From CAVURW01 sp963743595 (GTDB lineage Bacteria > Verrucomicrobiota > Verrucomicrobiia > Methylacidiphilales > UBA1321): a DNA stretch of 21,771 nucleotides. Of this stretch, positions 7,570 to 15,520 are shown piece after piece. The DNA is taken from the NCBI GenBank assembly GCA_963743595.1, contig CAVURW010000168.1, positions 1-21,771 of the forward strand, written 5' to 3'. Every line of letters starts with the position of its first letter. Positions within the stretch are counted from its first letter, which is position 1. Both the position numbers and the translations under genes were made by a program. The notes under the pieces are model-generated. The model searched no databases. It was given only the letters and a program-made list of their open reading frames with translations, and was not told where the DNA came from.

Positions 7570-8467
7570 ACGTTTTTTAGTTATCGGCTGTGGGTATGTA
7601 GGCCTCCCTTTGGCTCAAGCACTCCGAGCCTCGGCTGCTTCGGTTTTCGGCTGGGTCCACACGCCGACGAACGTTGCCTATTTAGAGGCCGAGTCAATTT
7701 CACCCTTCGTGGGCGATGTGAGTGATGCCGCTGATTGGACACGTCTCAGCGATTCTATTGAGCCGTTCGATTGTATCGTTCATTGCGCTTCGTCGAGCCG
7801 AGGCGGGCCAGAAGCGTACCAGCGTGTATTTATTAATGGAATTAAGCATCTGAACGATTTCAAGAATTCGGCCCGTTCTCTGTTTGTCTCGTCTTCCTCC
7901 GTCTACGCCCAAACATCCGGCGAGTGGGTCGATGAAGGGTCGCCGACGGAACCCACGGTTGAGACGGGACGGCTACTTGTTCAGGCGGAGCAAATGGCCC
8001 TTGCGTCCGGGGCAATTGTGGTTCGCTCCGCCGGCATTTATGGACCGGGTCGCTCGATTAGCTGGAATAAATTTCTGTCAGGCACTGCAGTGCTGGAAGA
8101 GGGTGGGCAACGCTGGATGAATCAGATTCACCGGAACGACCTGGTTTCGGCGATCGTACGCCTCATCGAATTTGGATTGCCCGGCAATATCTATAATGCT
8201 GTCGATGACGGTCCTACGCTGGCTCGCGATTTTTATCAGTGGTGCAGTGCTCAAACGCAGCGTCCGCTTCCTCCTGAAGGCCCGGCGAATCCAAACCGAA
8301 AGCGGGGGCTTACCAACAAGCGTATTCGCAACTCGAAGCTCCGCGCCTTGGGTTGGGTGCCGCAGTACCCGAGTTTCCGTGAAGGGCTACTCCCTCAACT
8401 TAACGACGCAAGCTCAGTTCCTGCGGCACACGAAACGTCACCCGCTGCTTCGAAGTCGGATGAATGA
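7532..8467 (+). CDS. NAD-dependent epimerase/dehydratase, YeeZ-like extended SDR
   Basis: A 311-residue cytoplasmic oxidoreductase-fold protein. RRFLVIGCGYVGLPLAQAL near residue 13 is the NAD(P)-binding GxGYxG turn. It is followed by DCIVHCASSSRGG and FVSSSSVYAQ, and the late segments YNAVDDGP and RALGWVPQYPSFREGL are typical of extended SDRs near YeeZ. The Tyr of SSSVYAQ is not followed by Lys at +4, so the usual YxxxK catalytic pair is not intact, as in other atypical YeeZ-type members. Substrate unknown. The ATG at 7532 is chosen because the Rossmann fold starts soon after. An upstream in-frame start at 7466 would add residues that are only an alternative frame of the previous gene. Its 3' end overlaps the convergent trhO-rluA gene by 68 bp. 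Confidence 0.82.
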   Translation: MEIVASTFKPSNRRFLVIGCGYVGLPLAQALRASAASVFGWVHTPTNVAYLEAESISPFVGDVSDAADWTRLSDSIEPFDCIVHCASSSRGGPEAYQRVFINGIKHLNDFKNSARSLFVSSSSVYAQTSGEWVDEGSPTEPTVETGRLLVQAEQMALASGAIVVRSAGIYGPGRSISWNKFLSGTAVLEEGGQRWMNQIHRNDLVSAIVRLIEFGLPGNIYNAVDDGPTLARDFYQWCSAQTQRPLPPEGPANPNRKRGLTNKRIRNSKLRALGWVPQYPSFREGLLPQLNDASSVPAAHETSPAASKSDE

Positions 8468-10190
8468 AGGTGATCTCGCTCGACTCCAGTTCCATGGGTG
8501 GGTCGGTTAACGCGACGGTCTGCTTCTCGCCGAGTTGTTTGTTGGCTAGGTAAAGTGGATCGCCCACGATGGGGTGGCCGAGATCCCAGAGGTGCACGCG
8601 AATCTGGTTGGTCCGTCCCGTGATGGGTCGGGCGTGGACCCAGCTTGTGCCATCGAGAAGCGGTTCGAGTAGGGTGAACTCGGTAATTGCCTCGAGCCCT
8701 TCATCTTCATCGATGTCGCGACCACCCGCATCGACCGGTTGTTTACTGATCTTGGATTCACAGCGGATTTGGGTCCAACCGGGATGCCCGATGATCCGAG
8801 CCGTGTAGAGCTTGTTCACCGCTCCCCGCTGAAATTGAGGCTGGAGCAGTCGGGCGAAATGGCGGGTCCGCGTCCAGACAAGCAGTCCACGCGTGTTCGA
8901 GTCCAGCCGGTGCGCGGGCCGAGGCTTCTGCGGATGGTAGGCCAGCTGTAAGAAGTGCATCAGCGTGTTCTTATTGAATCGCCCGCTGGGATGGACGGGC
9001 AGTGGCGCCGGTTTACAGACCACCAGCAGGGCCTCATCTTCGTGGACGATGCGAACCTCCGCCGCGACGTCGGGTTCCGTAGCGTCGCCAGCCCAGAAAT
9101 AGTAACGCTCTCCCACCTTCACCTTTTCGTCGGCACTCGCCGGTCGATTCGACTTGTGCTCGAACCATTTGCCTTCCGCGACATGCTGCGCGTGCTCGTT
9201 CAGTGGTATATGTGACAAGACATTGGAAAGACATTCGATGAAAGGAGCTCCGCTCAGTTCGACTGGAACGGCTATCGGCCTCTTCTGTCGATAGGGCGTC
9301 GAACCGGGCAAAGGTTGCGTGAGCTGACGCAGAAGGGCTTCCCGATGCTGGATGCGCTCTTCCACGGTCTGCTCCAGTTGCTGAAAGCAGTAGGGACAGC
9401 TTTTGGGCGGTTGAAACCGGGGATCGAGCTGTTCGGCCTCGGTCAGTGGTGCCAAACAGGCGAAGCATTGGGCGCTGGACGTCTCTTGGAGGGCGGGGTC
9501 GACACCGACTCGTCGATCAAAGACAAAACATTCACCGTCGTAATGCGCACTGCCACATTCTTCAAAATATTTGAGGATTCCGCCATCGAGCTGATAGATC
9601 TGCTCAAATCCCTCGTTTTCCATGAACGGTCCCGCTTTCTCGCATCGAATTCCGCCGGTGCAAAACATGACGATGGGGCGCTGCTTCAACTCGCTGGGTA
9701 ACTGTTGACGCACCGCATCTGGAAATTGGCGAAAATGGTGAATGTTCAGGTGCGTCGCATTCTTGAACGTGCCGAGCTTCACCTCGTAATCGTTCCGAGT
9801 ATCGAGCAAGGTGACGGTTCGGCCTTCATCGAGCCATGATTTCAGTTCGGCCGCCTTTAATTTCGTGGAGGTGTAGCGACCGGGCTCGATGCCTGCGACG
9901 CCGAAGGAGATGATCTCTTTCTTGATGCGCACGAGCATTCGATTGAACGGTTGTTCCGCGCTCTCACTATATTTAGGCGCGATTTTTCCCAAGCCAGGGA
10001 CAGCCCGCACCAGTTCCACCAAGGCATCGACTCCCTCCCGCTCTCCGGCAACAAACATGTTGATCCCCTCGCCGCTAATTAGAATCGTGCCTCTGAGTTT
10101 TCGCTCCTTGCACGCTTCAAACAATCGCTCTCGAAGGACCTTGAGATCATCCAGGGGCGCAAAGCAGTAAGCGGAAATGTTCGTGAACAT
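8400..10190 (-). CDS. trhO: Fusion: tRNA U34 hydroxylase TrhO (rhodanese) + RluA-type pseudouridine synthase
   Basis: A 596-residue bifunctional protein. Residues 1-225 match TrhO (YceA/UPF0176). The N-terminal alpha-beta domain has RGTILISGEGIN and the rhodanese domain has LLDTRNDYEVKLGTF and CTGGIRCEKA, with catalytic Cys177. This family hydroxylates tRNA wobble uridine to ho5U. Residues 240-270 hold two CxxC pairs (C242/C245 and C265/C268), a likely zinc site. Residues 300-596 are an RluA-family pseudouridine synthase: an N-terminal S4-like part, then DEALLVVCKPAPLPVHPSG, AHRLDSNTRGLLVW with catalytic Asp430, RPITGRTNQIRVHL and GHPIVGDPLY. The RNA target of this half (rRNA or tRNA) cannot be told from sequence. 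The start is 11 bp after the NuoN-like stop. The gene symbol covers the N-terminal half only. Confidence 0.9.
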   Translation of the reverse strand: MFTNISAYCFAPLDDLKVLRERLFEACKERKLRGTILISGEGINMFVAGEREGVDALVELVRAVPGLGKIAPKYSESAEQPFNRMLVRIKKEIISFGVAGIEPGRYTSTKLKAAELKSWLDEGRTVTLLDTRNDYEVKLGTFKNATHLNIHHFRQFPDAVRQQLPSELKQRPIVMFCTGGIRCEKAGPFMENEGFEQIYQLDGGILKYFEECGSAHYDGECFVFDRRVGVDPALQETSSAQCFACLAPLTEAEQLDPRFQPPKSCPYCFQQLEQTVEERIQHREALLRQLTQPLPGSTPYRQKRPIAVPVELSGAPFIECLSNVLSHIPLNEHAQHVAEGKWFEHKSNRPASADEKVKVGERYYFWAGDATEPDVAAEVRIVHEDEALLVVCKPAPLPVHPSGRFNKNTLMHFLQLAYHPQKPRPAHRLDSNTRGLLVWTRTRHFARLLQPQFQRGAVNKLYTARIIGHPGWTQIRCESKISKQPVDAGGRDIDEDEGLEAITEFTLLEPLLDGTSWVHARPITGRTNQIRVHLWDLGHPIVGDPLYLANKQLGEKQTVALTDPPMELESSEITFIHPTSKQRVTFRVPQELSLRR

Positions 10191-10201
10191 GACGGGCTAT
10201 C

Positions 10202-11272
10202 TTAATTCATACGGGGCGCTGACCAAAAAATGTTTTTGGCAACATTAAGAAAGCCATAGAGCACGCCCATTTGTCCAATGGCCATGGCACCGAGAATCCC
10301 GAAGTTTCCGTGAAGCCAGCTGGAGTGCACCAAGCCCCAGAGACCCACGAGCCCGAATCCGGGGGGAAAGCCGAGCAGGGAAAACAAGGCCAAACTGAGG
10401 ATGACCGCTAAGACCGGCTTACGATCCCAAAGCCCCGCGAGTCGATGCATTTCAACACCGCCCATCGGTTTCTCAACGAGCTCCAAGACATAGAACGCCG
10501 CGAACAATCCTAGACTCCAACCGACCAAAGAGATCTCCACGGCCCACCATTCCGAGTCGCTCATCCAGCCGCGATGCGTGATCCCGCCAACGATCATTCC
10601 GGAACCCGAGATGGACGCGTAGCCGAGCATGCGTCGGACGTTCCGTTGCGGCGCGGCGCAGAGTCCGCCCATCACGATCGACCACAGGGCCATGGTGCCC
10701 ACCATCTCATGGACGCCGCTTGTCGTGGGATGATCAGAGAGAAAACGGGCAAGGCCCATAACGCCGCAAGACTTTGTTCCCGAAAGCACGAAGGCAGCAA
10801 CCCCGCGCGGCGCGGCTTGGGCGGCGTCCGGCAGCCAAAAGTGAACGGGAACCAGTCCGGCGAGAAAGCTTAGGGCCAAAATCGCCAAAAACGATCCCAG
10901 TCCATTCGGTAGATTGAGTGCCATCAACAGCCCAGCGCCGAAGATTTGACCGGGTAAAAAGAGTTTGATCGAAGCTTCCAGGTTGGCCCAAGTGAGTTCC
11001 TTACCCGCCGCTCCGAAAAGCATGACAGCGCTGCCCAAGACGACAAATTCGTAGCCCAAAAAGAGCTGAACACCGCTATGCAATGCCGAGACGAGAATCA
11101 TGCCCAGTGCCACGACAAAGAGCATCGAGGCACCGGTGCCTCCCCACCATCGCTCGGCGGGCCAGTCATTACGCAAAAAGAGCGCCATTCCCAACATGGC
11201 CATTAGGTACCAGAAAAACCAAAACGGGAAGTGAATGCCCCATAAAATCGGGATAATGGGGTTACCATCCAT
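10202..11272 (-). CDS. NuoN/NuoM-like proton-conducting membrane protein (orphan, shortened)
   Basis: A 356-residue polytopic membrane protein of the proton-conducting transporter family (complex I NuoL/M/N, Mrp antiporters), closest in pattern to NuoN. Key channel residues can be read off. Glu75 lies in LFLGYEFVVLG (TM5-type Glu). Lys103 in SIKLFLPGQI is TM7-type. HFWLPDAAQAAPRGVAAFVLSGTKSCG gives the signature loop and Lys167 (TM8-type). RNVRRMLGYASISGSG is the next conserved block. The block FPPGFGLVGLWGLV, where NuoN usually has a Lys after G-F-I-G, has Leu at that place. Usual length is 450-500, and both ends are shortened here. No other nuo or mrp gene is nearby. It is 11 bp upstream of trhO-rluA and probably cotranscribed. 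It may be a subunit acting with partners elsewhere or a specialised non-pumping homologue. Confidence 0.75.
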   Translation of the reverse strand: MDGNPIIPILWGIHFPFWFFWYLMAMLGMALFLRNDWPAERWWGGTGASMLFVVALGMILVSALHSGVQLFLGYEFVVLGSAVMLFGAAGKELTWANLEASIKLFLPGQIFGAGLLMALNLPNGLGSFLAILALSFLAGLVPVHFWLPDAAQAAPRGVAAFVLSGTKSCGVMGLARFLSDHPTTSGVHEMVGTMALWSIVMGGLCAAPQRNVRRMLGYASISGSGMIVGGITHRGWMSDSEWWAVEISLVGWSLGLFAAFYVLELVEKPMGGVEMHRLAGLWDRKPVLAVILSLALFSLLGFPPGFGLVGLWGLVHSSWLHGNFGILGAMAIGQMGVLYGFLNVAKNIFWSAPRMN

Positions 11273-11399
11273 AAGAGATCACCCTCACTGTAGCGGCATC
11301 CGCACACCAGGCTCAACCCTCATTTCGATGCGACTCCTTTTCCGCAGCCCCCGAGTCTGCTATATATAGTGCGTAAGACCTCTAAATAAGTTACTTCGA
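11273..11399. other. Divergent intergenic region of nuoN-like and Sel1 genes
   Basis: 127 bp between divergent starts. CTATATATAGTG at about 11360 is an AT-rich block that could be the -10 region for the Sel1 gene, about 35 bp before its ATG. No clear -35 box is visible. Confidence 0.35.
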
Positions 11400-12602
11400 A
11401 TGTCCCCCGGCCCAACACCGCACAAATCTGAGCCGCCAGCTCGCCAGGGACGCTTGTTCCTGATGTGCATCGGCGTCGGCTCGATTACTGCGGCGGTTTT
11501 GATGATCAGCCTGGCGCTCGGGGTCTTTCGCTTTCGAGATCGCGTGGTCTCGCTCTTCGTAAATAGCTCGTTCTCAGCGCCCGGCACGGTTTCATTCGCT
11601 ATTCCCGACAACGGCTCGTACGAAATTGATCGAGGGGACCGGGTTCTCTTTTCGGGATCGATTCCAGATACCGTGGAGCTGCCAGCGGGATCCTACACCA
11701 TTAAGGTCGCGGGAAAAGAGGGCGGTGACCTTCGCTCAGACGTCACCATTCTCTCATCGAAAACCGTTCCGTTTCCCGATGTGGATGCGCTCAAACAAAA
11801 AGCGGAAGAGGGCGACGCGTCATCCGAATTTCTCTACGGTGTTCTGAGTGAATCGGGCTGGGGCGTGCCGCAAAGCTTTCAAGTGGCTAAGGAGAATTAT
11901 CAAAAGGCTGCCTACCAGAACAACAGCGCTGCGCAGTGTGCGCTGGGGCAACTGTATATGCACGGGCGGGGCACGACGCAAGATTATGGGCAGGCTCATT
12001 ATTGGCTCGATAAAGCGGATAAGGCCGGTGACCCGAACGCTTCCGTGATGATCGGAGAAACCTACCTTTATGGCTTAGGCGTCCCCATGGATCTCAGCAA
12101 GTCGTTACCCTTCTTTAAAAAGGCGGCCGATCGTGGAGACGCGACTGCCGAGTTTTACATGGGCTCTCTCTGTTATCAAACTAAGGAGTACGATCAGGCC
12201 CTGGTTTGGCTGCAAAAGGCTTCAGATCAAAACGAGGCAGACGGGGAAAACCTGCTCGCCTACATGTATCGGTGCGGTCAAGGCGTGGACGAGGATCACG
12301 ATTTGGAATTTGAACTCTATTCGAAGTCGGCAAGCGCGGGGAATTCAGCCGCTTTAGAGGGGCTGGGCTCTTGCTACGAGCGAGGAAATGGTGTGCCGCG
12401 AGATTTCGCCAAGGCCCTGGGCCTGTTTCAGCAAGCCGCGTCTCAAGACATCGAGACCGCCGAAAGCGAGCTTGGGTTTATGTATGAACGAGGAGAAGGA
12501 ACGCCGCGCGATGTGAACCGAGCGCTCTTTTGGTACCGAAAAGCGGCTAAGCACGGAAATGTGTACGCCAAGGCGAGTCTCTATCGGCTGGGTGATCGCT
12601 AA
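11400..12602 (+). CDS. Membrane-anchored Sel1-repeat protein with PEGA-like domain
   Basis: A 400-residue protein. A short basic, Pro-rich N-terminus is followed by one membrane helix (about residues 18-42), so most of the chain should lie in the periplasm. Residues 60-125 include FSGSIPDTVELPAGSYTIKVAGKEGG, a PEGA-like beta domain. From about residue 135 to the end there are seven Sel1-like repeats, each with the pattern A..LG.xYxxGxGVxxDxxxAxxWxxKAAxxGx (for example YMHGRGTTQDYGQAHYWLDKA and YERGEGTPRDVNRALFWYRKA), plus a partial eighth. The fourth repeat has lost its Gly loop. Such repeats bind proteins or peptides, and the partner is unknown. ATG at 11400 with no clear Shine-Dalgarno. It ends 9 bp before the convergent chemoreceptor gene. 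Confidence 0.82.
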   Translation: MSPGPTPHKSEPPARQGRLFLMCIGVGSITAAVLMISLALGVFRFRDRVVSLFVNSSFSAPGTVSFAIPDNGSYEIDRGDRVLFSGSIPDTVELPAGSYTIKVAGKEGGDLRSDVTILSSKTVPFPDVDALKQKAEEGDASSEFLYGVLSESGWGVPQSFQVAKENYQKAAYQNNSAAQCALGQLYMHGRGTTQDYGQAHYWLDKADKAGDPNASVMIGETYLYGLGVPMDLSKSLPFFKKAADRGDATAEFYMGSLCYQTKEYDQALVWLQKASDQNEADGENLLAYMYRCGQGVDEDHDLEFELYSKSASAGNSAALEGLGSCYERGNGVPRDFAKALGLFQQAASQDIETAESELGFMYERGEGTPRDVNRALFWYRKAAKHGNVYAKASLYRLGDR

Positions 12603-12611
12603 CGAGATTCC

Positions 12612-14045
12612 TCACGAAACGAGCTCGCGCAGCTCTCGAGCCAGCCGAGAAAAACGCCCAGCAGCCGTTTCACAACTCTGCGCAGTGCGCGTCGTTTGCG
12701 TGGCCGAATCCGCGACCGAACCGATCGTCGTGGCGATCTTCGCGCTTGCCCTAGCCGTCTGGTCCATGTTCTTTGCGATCTCGCGTGTGGTAGCCGTCTG
12801 CTCGCTGAGACTCGCCGCGATCATGTGTTGCAATTCATCCATCTGGCCGATAATTCCGCTAATCTTTTCCATGACGCCGAGCGTCTCCCGAGCCGCTTTC
12901 TCGATCGCTTGCACCTTAGCGGCAATGTTCTCAGAGGCACCGGCCGTCTCGCGAGCCAGTTCCTTCACCTCATTAGCTACCACCGTAAATCCCTTACCGG
13001 CGTCACCAGATCTGGCCGCTTCCACCGTGGCGTTGAGAGCGAGCAACCGGCTCTGCTGTGCGATTCTTGAAATGATTCCGCTGATGTGTCCTATTTCGCG
13101 GGTGCTTCCTTCGAGATGCTTCATGGTAGAGCCGGTGTTTTGGGCCAATTTCACCGCATTTGCGGCCACCTCGGCGGCTTGTTCCGTGCTCTTCGCGATC
13201 TCGCGATTACTTGCTTCTAGTTCGTGCACCGCCACCGCCACAATTTGCGCCGTTCGACTCACCTCATCGGCCGCCACGCTCACATCCCCTGCCTGGATCG
13301 CTGCTCCGGCCGCCGACTCGTTCATCGCCCGACTCATCGCGGTGAGTTCCGACGATGATTTTACCAGCACTTCCACGATCTTTTCCGTCTCTTGTTCCTG
13401 GCGACGCTTCAGCTCCTTTTCTTGAGCCGTCAAATCGTCCTTCAGGCGGATCACAAACGAGGCCAGTTCCGCCATCACCATCACGGAGAGAATGGTCCCA
13501 TCAGAAAACGCGTTCACAGAACGGGAATCGACACTGATCACGCCCCAGACCACTTCGTCCTCAAAGATCGGGACAATGAGCTCGCTACGCATGTCTTCGA
13601 ACAAGCTCACGTAATTCGAATCACGCCGGGTATCATTGCAGAGGATTGGTACTTTGGAGCTCACGCACCTACCTGTTAATCCCTCTCCCACTTTCAGTTC
13701 CTTACTCTGCTTTTCGATCGTCCAGCCAGCACCCAGCACATTCACAATTCGGAGCCGCCCCACTTCGCGCATCACGCGGACGATGGAACCGTGATCCGCC
13801 TGCCCCAGCTGGCAGCAATGGCGTAAAATAACGTCCAAGATGCGACTGGAATCCTGCCGCTCGCGCAATGCCCGCAAGATCTCCCTCATGGCATGAGCCA
13901 CGGGATTCGATTCACCTCTAAATTCCCGATCTAACGTTTGCACTGCCTGTTCTGGCCTGGGCCTTGCTGCGAGAGTCGGGGCGTCCTCAGCAAGGATAGC
14001 CTCACGACCCGCAACTCGTCTGTGTAGTAAAGCACCAAGATTCAT
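12612..14045 (-). CDS. Soluble GAF-domain methyl-accepting chemotaxis protein
   Basis: A 477-residue cytoplasmic chemoreceptor with no membrane segment. Residues about 65-205 form a GAF sensor domain (LKVGEGLTGRCVSSKVPILCNDT, SELIVPIFEDEVVWGVISVDS). A charged coil follows (LTAQEKELKRRQEQETEKIVEVL). The rest is an MCP signalling domain, with the kinase-contact hairpin tip at about 334-358: LLALNATVEAARSGDAGKGF, then TVVANEVKELARETA. The C-terminus AGRFSRLARELRELVS lacks the pentapeptide used to recruit CheR/CheB. The signal sensed by GAF is unknown. ATG 14045 is taken as the start, and GTG 14054 in frame would add three residues. No che genes are close. Stop to stop with the Sel1 gene. Confidence 0.9.
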   Translation of the reverse strand: MNLGALLHRRVAGREAILAEDAPTLAARPRPEQAVQTLDREFRGESNPVAHAMREILRALRERQDSSRILDVILRHCCQLGQADHGSIVRVMREVGRLRIVNVLGAGWTIEKQSKELKVGEGLTGRCVSSKVPILCNDTRRDSNYVSLFEDMRSELIVPIFEDEVVWGVISVDSRSVNAFSDGTILSVMVMAELASFVIRLKDDLTAQEKELKRRQEQETEKIVEVLVKSSSELTAMSRAMNESAAGAAIQAGDVSVAADEVSRTAQIVAVAVHELEASNREIAKSTEQAAEVAANAVKLAQNTGSTMKHLEGSTREIGHISGIISRIAQQSRLLALNATVEAARSGDAGKGFTVVANEVKELARETAGASENIAAKVQAIEKAARETLGVMEKISGIIGQMDELQHMIAASLSEQTATTREIAKNMDQTARASAKIATTIGSVADSATQTTRTAQSCETAAGRFSRLARELRELVS

Positions 14046-14192
14046 GAAAAGCACTCACAAAATTGCATTAGCAAGCCGAAGCAACTTACATACCATCTTA
14101 ATCTTCAGTGTCGTTAAAGAATTTCTTTTTTCATGCCAACCTCTTAATTCGCTTGCCCCAGCCCCTTGCCGCCCTATACCTCATACCCCGGA
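14046..14192. other. Divergent intergenic region of the chemoreceptor and secreted-pair operon
   Basis: About 147 bp between divergent starts. It is AT-rich around 14050-14140. It is the likely promoter region for the 14193-16682 operon and for the chemoreceptor gene. I cannot assign boxes with confidence. Confidence 0.35.
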
Positions 14193-14888
14193 ATGACCTC
14201 CTCACCTCCCTACCTTCGCCTGCTCGCGCTTGCAGCTCTTTGCCTCGTGCCCGGGATGGCTCTTGCTCAAAATTCCAAGTCCGGTTCAGACGATTTAAGC
14301 AAGATGATCGATTCCATCGGTAACCCCGATGCAACGACGAATTCCACAAGTTCCACGAATTCTGTCTCCACACCTACAGCACCCGCCGAACCGACTCCAG
14401 CGCCTGAGCCGACGATCGATCCTGAGATCACCTCGGACATCAGCACGATCAAGGATTGCTACTCAACATCCGACTTCTCGAAGTTGGTGGACCTCCTATC
14501 GCCCTCGGATCTGCAGGACATGGGCGGACGCGACCAAGTGATCAGCAGCCTGAATCACTTCACCGATAATCTGAAAGACGGCGCGTCAAAATTCAACTTG
14601 GTCGTCGATTCTTCCAACACCAGCACGTTCGCTGGCACTCTCAAGGATTACACCATTGTCCCCGTACATTTGCTCATCGATAAACAGGGGCACCACGAAC
14701 AGTTTAACTTCTTTTTCCTCTTCTATCGCGATCACAGCGATACACATTGGTCTGTCATTGATGGCGCGGTTCTGGCAAAGTTCAACCCACTCGGCGAGCA
14801 AGTGGGGGAACAGATCCGGAACCGGGAGCTCGCAGACCTGCCTTCCGATTTCAATCTCCCCAAGGTTGATATTCAGAAACTCAATTAA
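14193..14888 (+). CDS. Secreted protein of unknown function, first of a related pair
   Basis: A 231-residue protein that I do not recognise. MTSSPPYLRLLALAALCLVPGMALAQ is a clear Sec signal peptide with an A-x-A cleavage site near residue 26, which fixes the start at 14193 rather than the TTG at 14166. Residues 45-75 are a Ser/Thr/Pro/Glu linker (TNSTSSTNS, PTAPAEPTPAPEP). The C-terminal domain (about 80-231) has alternating helix and strand patterns: STIKDCYSTSDFSKLVDLLSPSDL, then DYTIVPVHLLIDKQ, FNFFFLFYRDHSDTHWSVIDGA and LADLPSDFNLP. The order resembles small NTF2-like or SnoaL-like cone folds, but this is a guess. It precedes a shorter related gene by 12 bp and is probably the first gene of an operon with iscX and ridA-pyrE. 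Confidence 0.7.
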   Translation: MTSSPPYLRLLALAALCLVPGMALAQNSKSGSDDLSKMIDSIGNPDATTNSTSSTNSVSTPTAPAEPTPAPEPTIDPEITSDISTIKDCYSTSDFSKLVDLLSPSDLQDMGGRDQVISSLNHFTDNLKDGASKFNLVVDSSNTSTFAGTLKDYTIVPVHLLIDKQGHHEQFNFFFLFYRDHSDTHWSVIDGAVLAKFNPLGEQVGEQIRNRELADLPSDFNLPKVDIQKLN

Positions 14889-14900
14889 TTCTTCGTCTCC

Positions 14901-15473
14901 GTGCACCTCTCTCGCCTTTGGCTCTTCGTCGCGTTCACCTTGATTGCCGCTGTGCAGGTGAATGCGGATCAATTTCACCACCTCTCCGATATCGATAGCG
15001 GACTGGAAGCGGATGTCGACGCAGTCTGTACCGCCATCAAAGAAAACGACTACCAAACGCAGTACAACAAGCTCTACACGCCCTTGGTTCAAAAATTCTC
15101 GAAATCCAAGGGCGTTCAAGAATTGATCACCGCCAATGGCGTGGCGGCCTCTGAGAAATCGGATACCAGCTCGCTGCGGATCATCGCCGTCCGGCCCGTC
15201 CCGCCATTCACCATGGCCTCGACTCCCACTCACGACTATGTGCTGATCCCTCTGGCCACGCGGATTAATTTAAAGCTCGATTCAGGAACTCAGCATGTTC
15301 TGGAGCACGGTTTCATGCTGGCTGTACGCAATCACGGCGATACCAAATGGCAGTACATCTACGACTACCTTTTCGCTCGGGACGACACCTCCGACGTCCG
15401 CACCGAATTTCTGCCTGACCTCCCCGCCTTCATCATCCTCGGCGAGATCAAAAGTGAGATCATTAACGAGTAA
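14901..15473 (+). CDS. Secreted protein of unknown function, second of a related pair
   Basis: A 190-residue protein starting at GTG, with a signal peptide (MHLSRLWLFVAFTLIAAVQVNA, cleavage after about residue 22). It looks like a diverged relative of the preceding gene product. VDAVCTAIKENDYQTQYNKLYTPLVQKF matches the helix that opens the first domain. HDYVLIPLATRINL matches DYTIVPVHLLI. GFMLAVRNHGDTKWQYIYDYL matches NFFFLFYRDHSDTHWSVIDGA. Both end with a LPDLP- or LADLPS-type strand. It lacks the Pro/Thr linker. The similarity is by eye and covers about 120 residues. The function is unknown, and the pairing suggests a duplicated periplasmic domain. The gap to iscX is 47 bp, with a TTGACT at 15480 that could be a -35 box but no convincing -10. 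Confidence 0.68.
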   Translation: MHLSRLWLFVAFTLIAAVQVNADQFHHLSDIDSGLEADVDAVCTAIKENDYQTQYNKLYTPLVQKFSKSKGVQELITANGVAASEKSDTSSLRIIAVRPVPPFTMASTPTHDYVLIPLATRINLKLDSGTQHVLEHGFMLAVRNHGDTKWQYIYDYLFARDDTSDVRTEFLPDLPAFIILGEIKSEIINE

Positions 15474-15520
15474 TCCGATTTGACTTTTCGTCGCTTTTCC
15501 AGTCTCGTCATTTCGCACTT

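Noticed and set aside
12559..13425. 288-residue open frame on the plus strand
   Set aside because: It is antisense to the chemoreceptor signalling domain, whose heptad-rich sequence keeps several frames open. It is Ala/Ser-rich with no domain pattern.
14586..15233. 215-residue minus-strand frame across the two secreted genes
   Set aside because: It spans two separate plus-strand genes with signal peptides. The minus frame lacks any recognisable feature.
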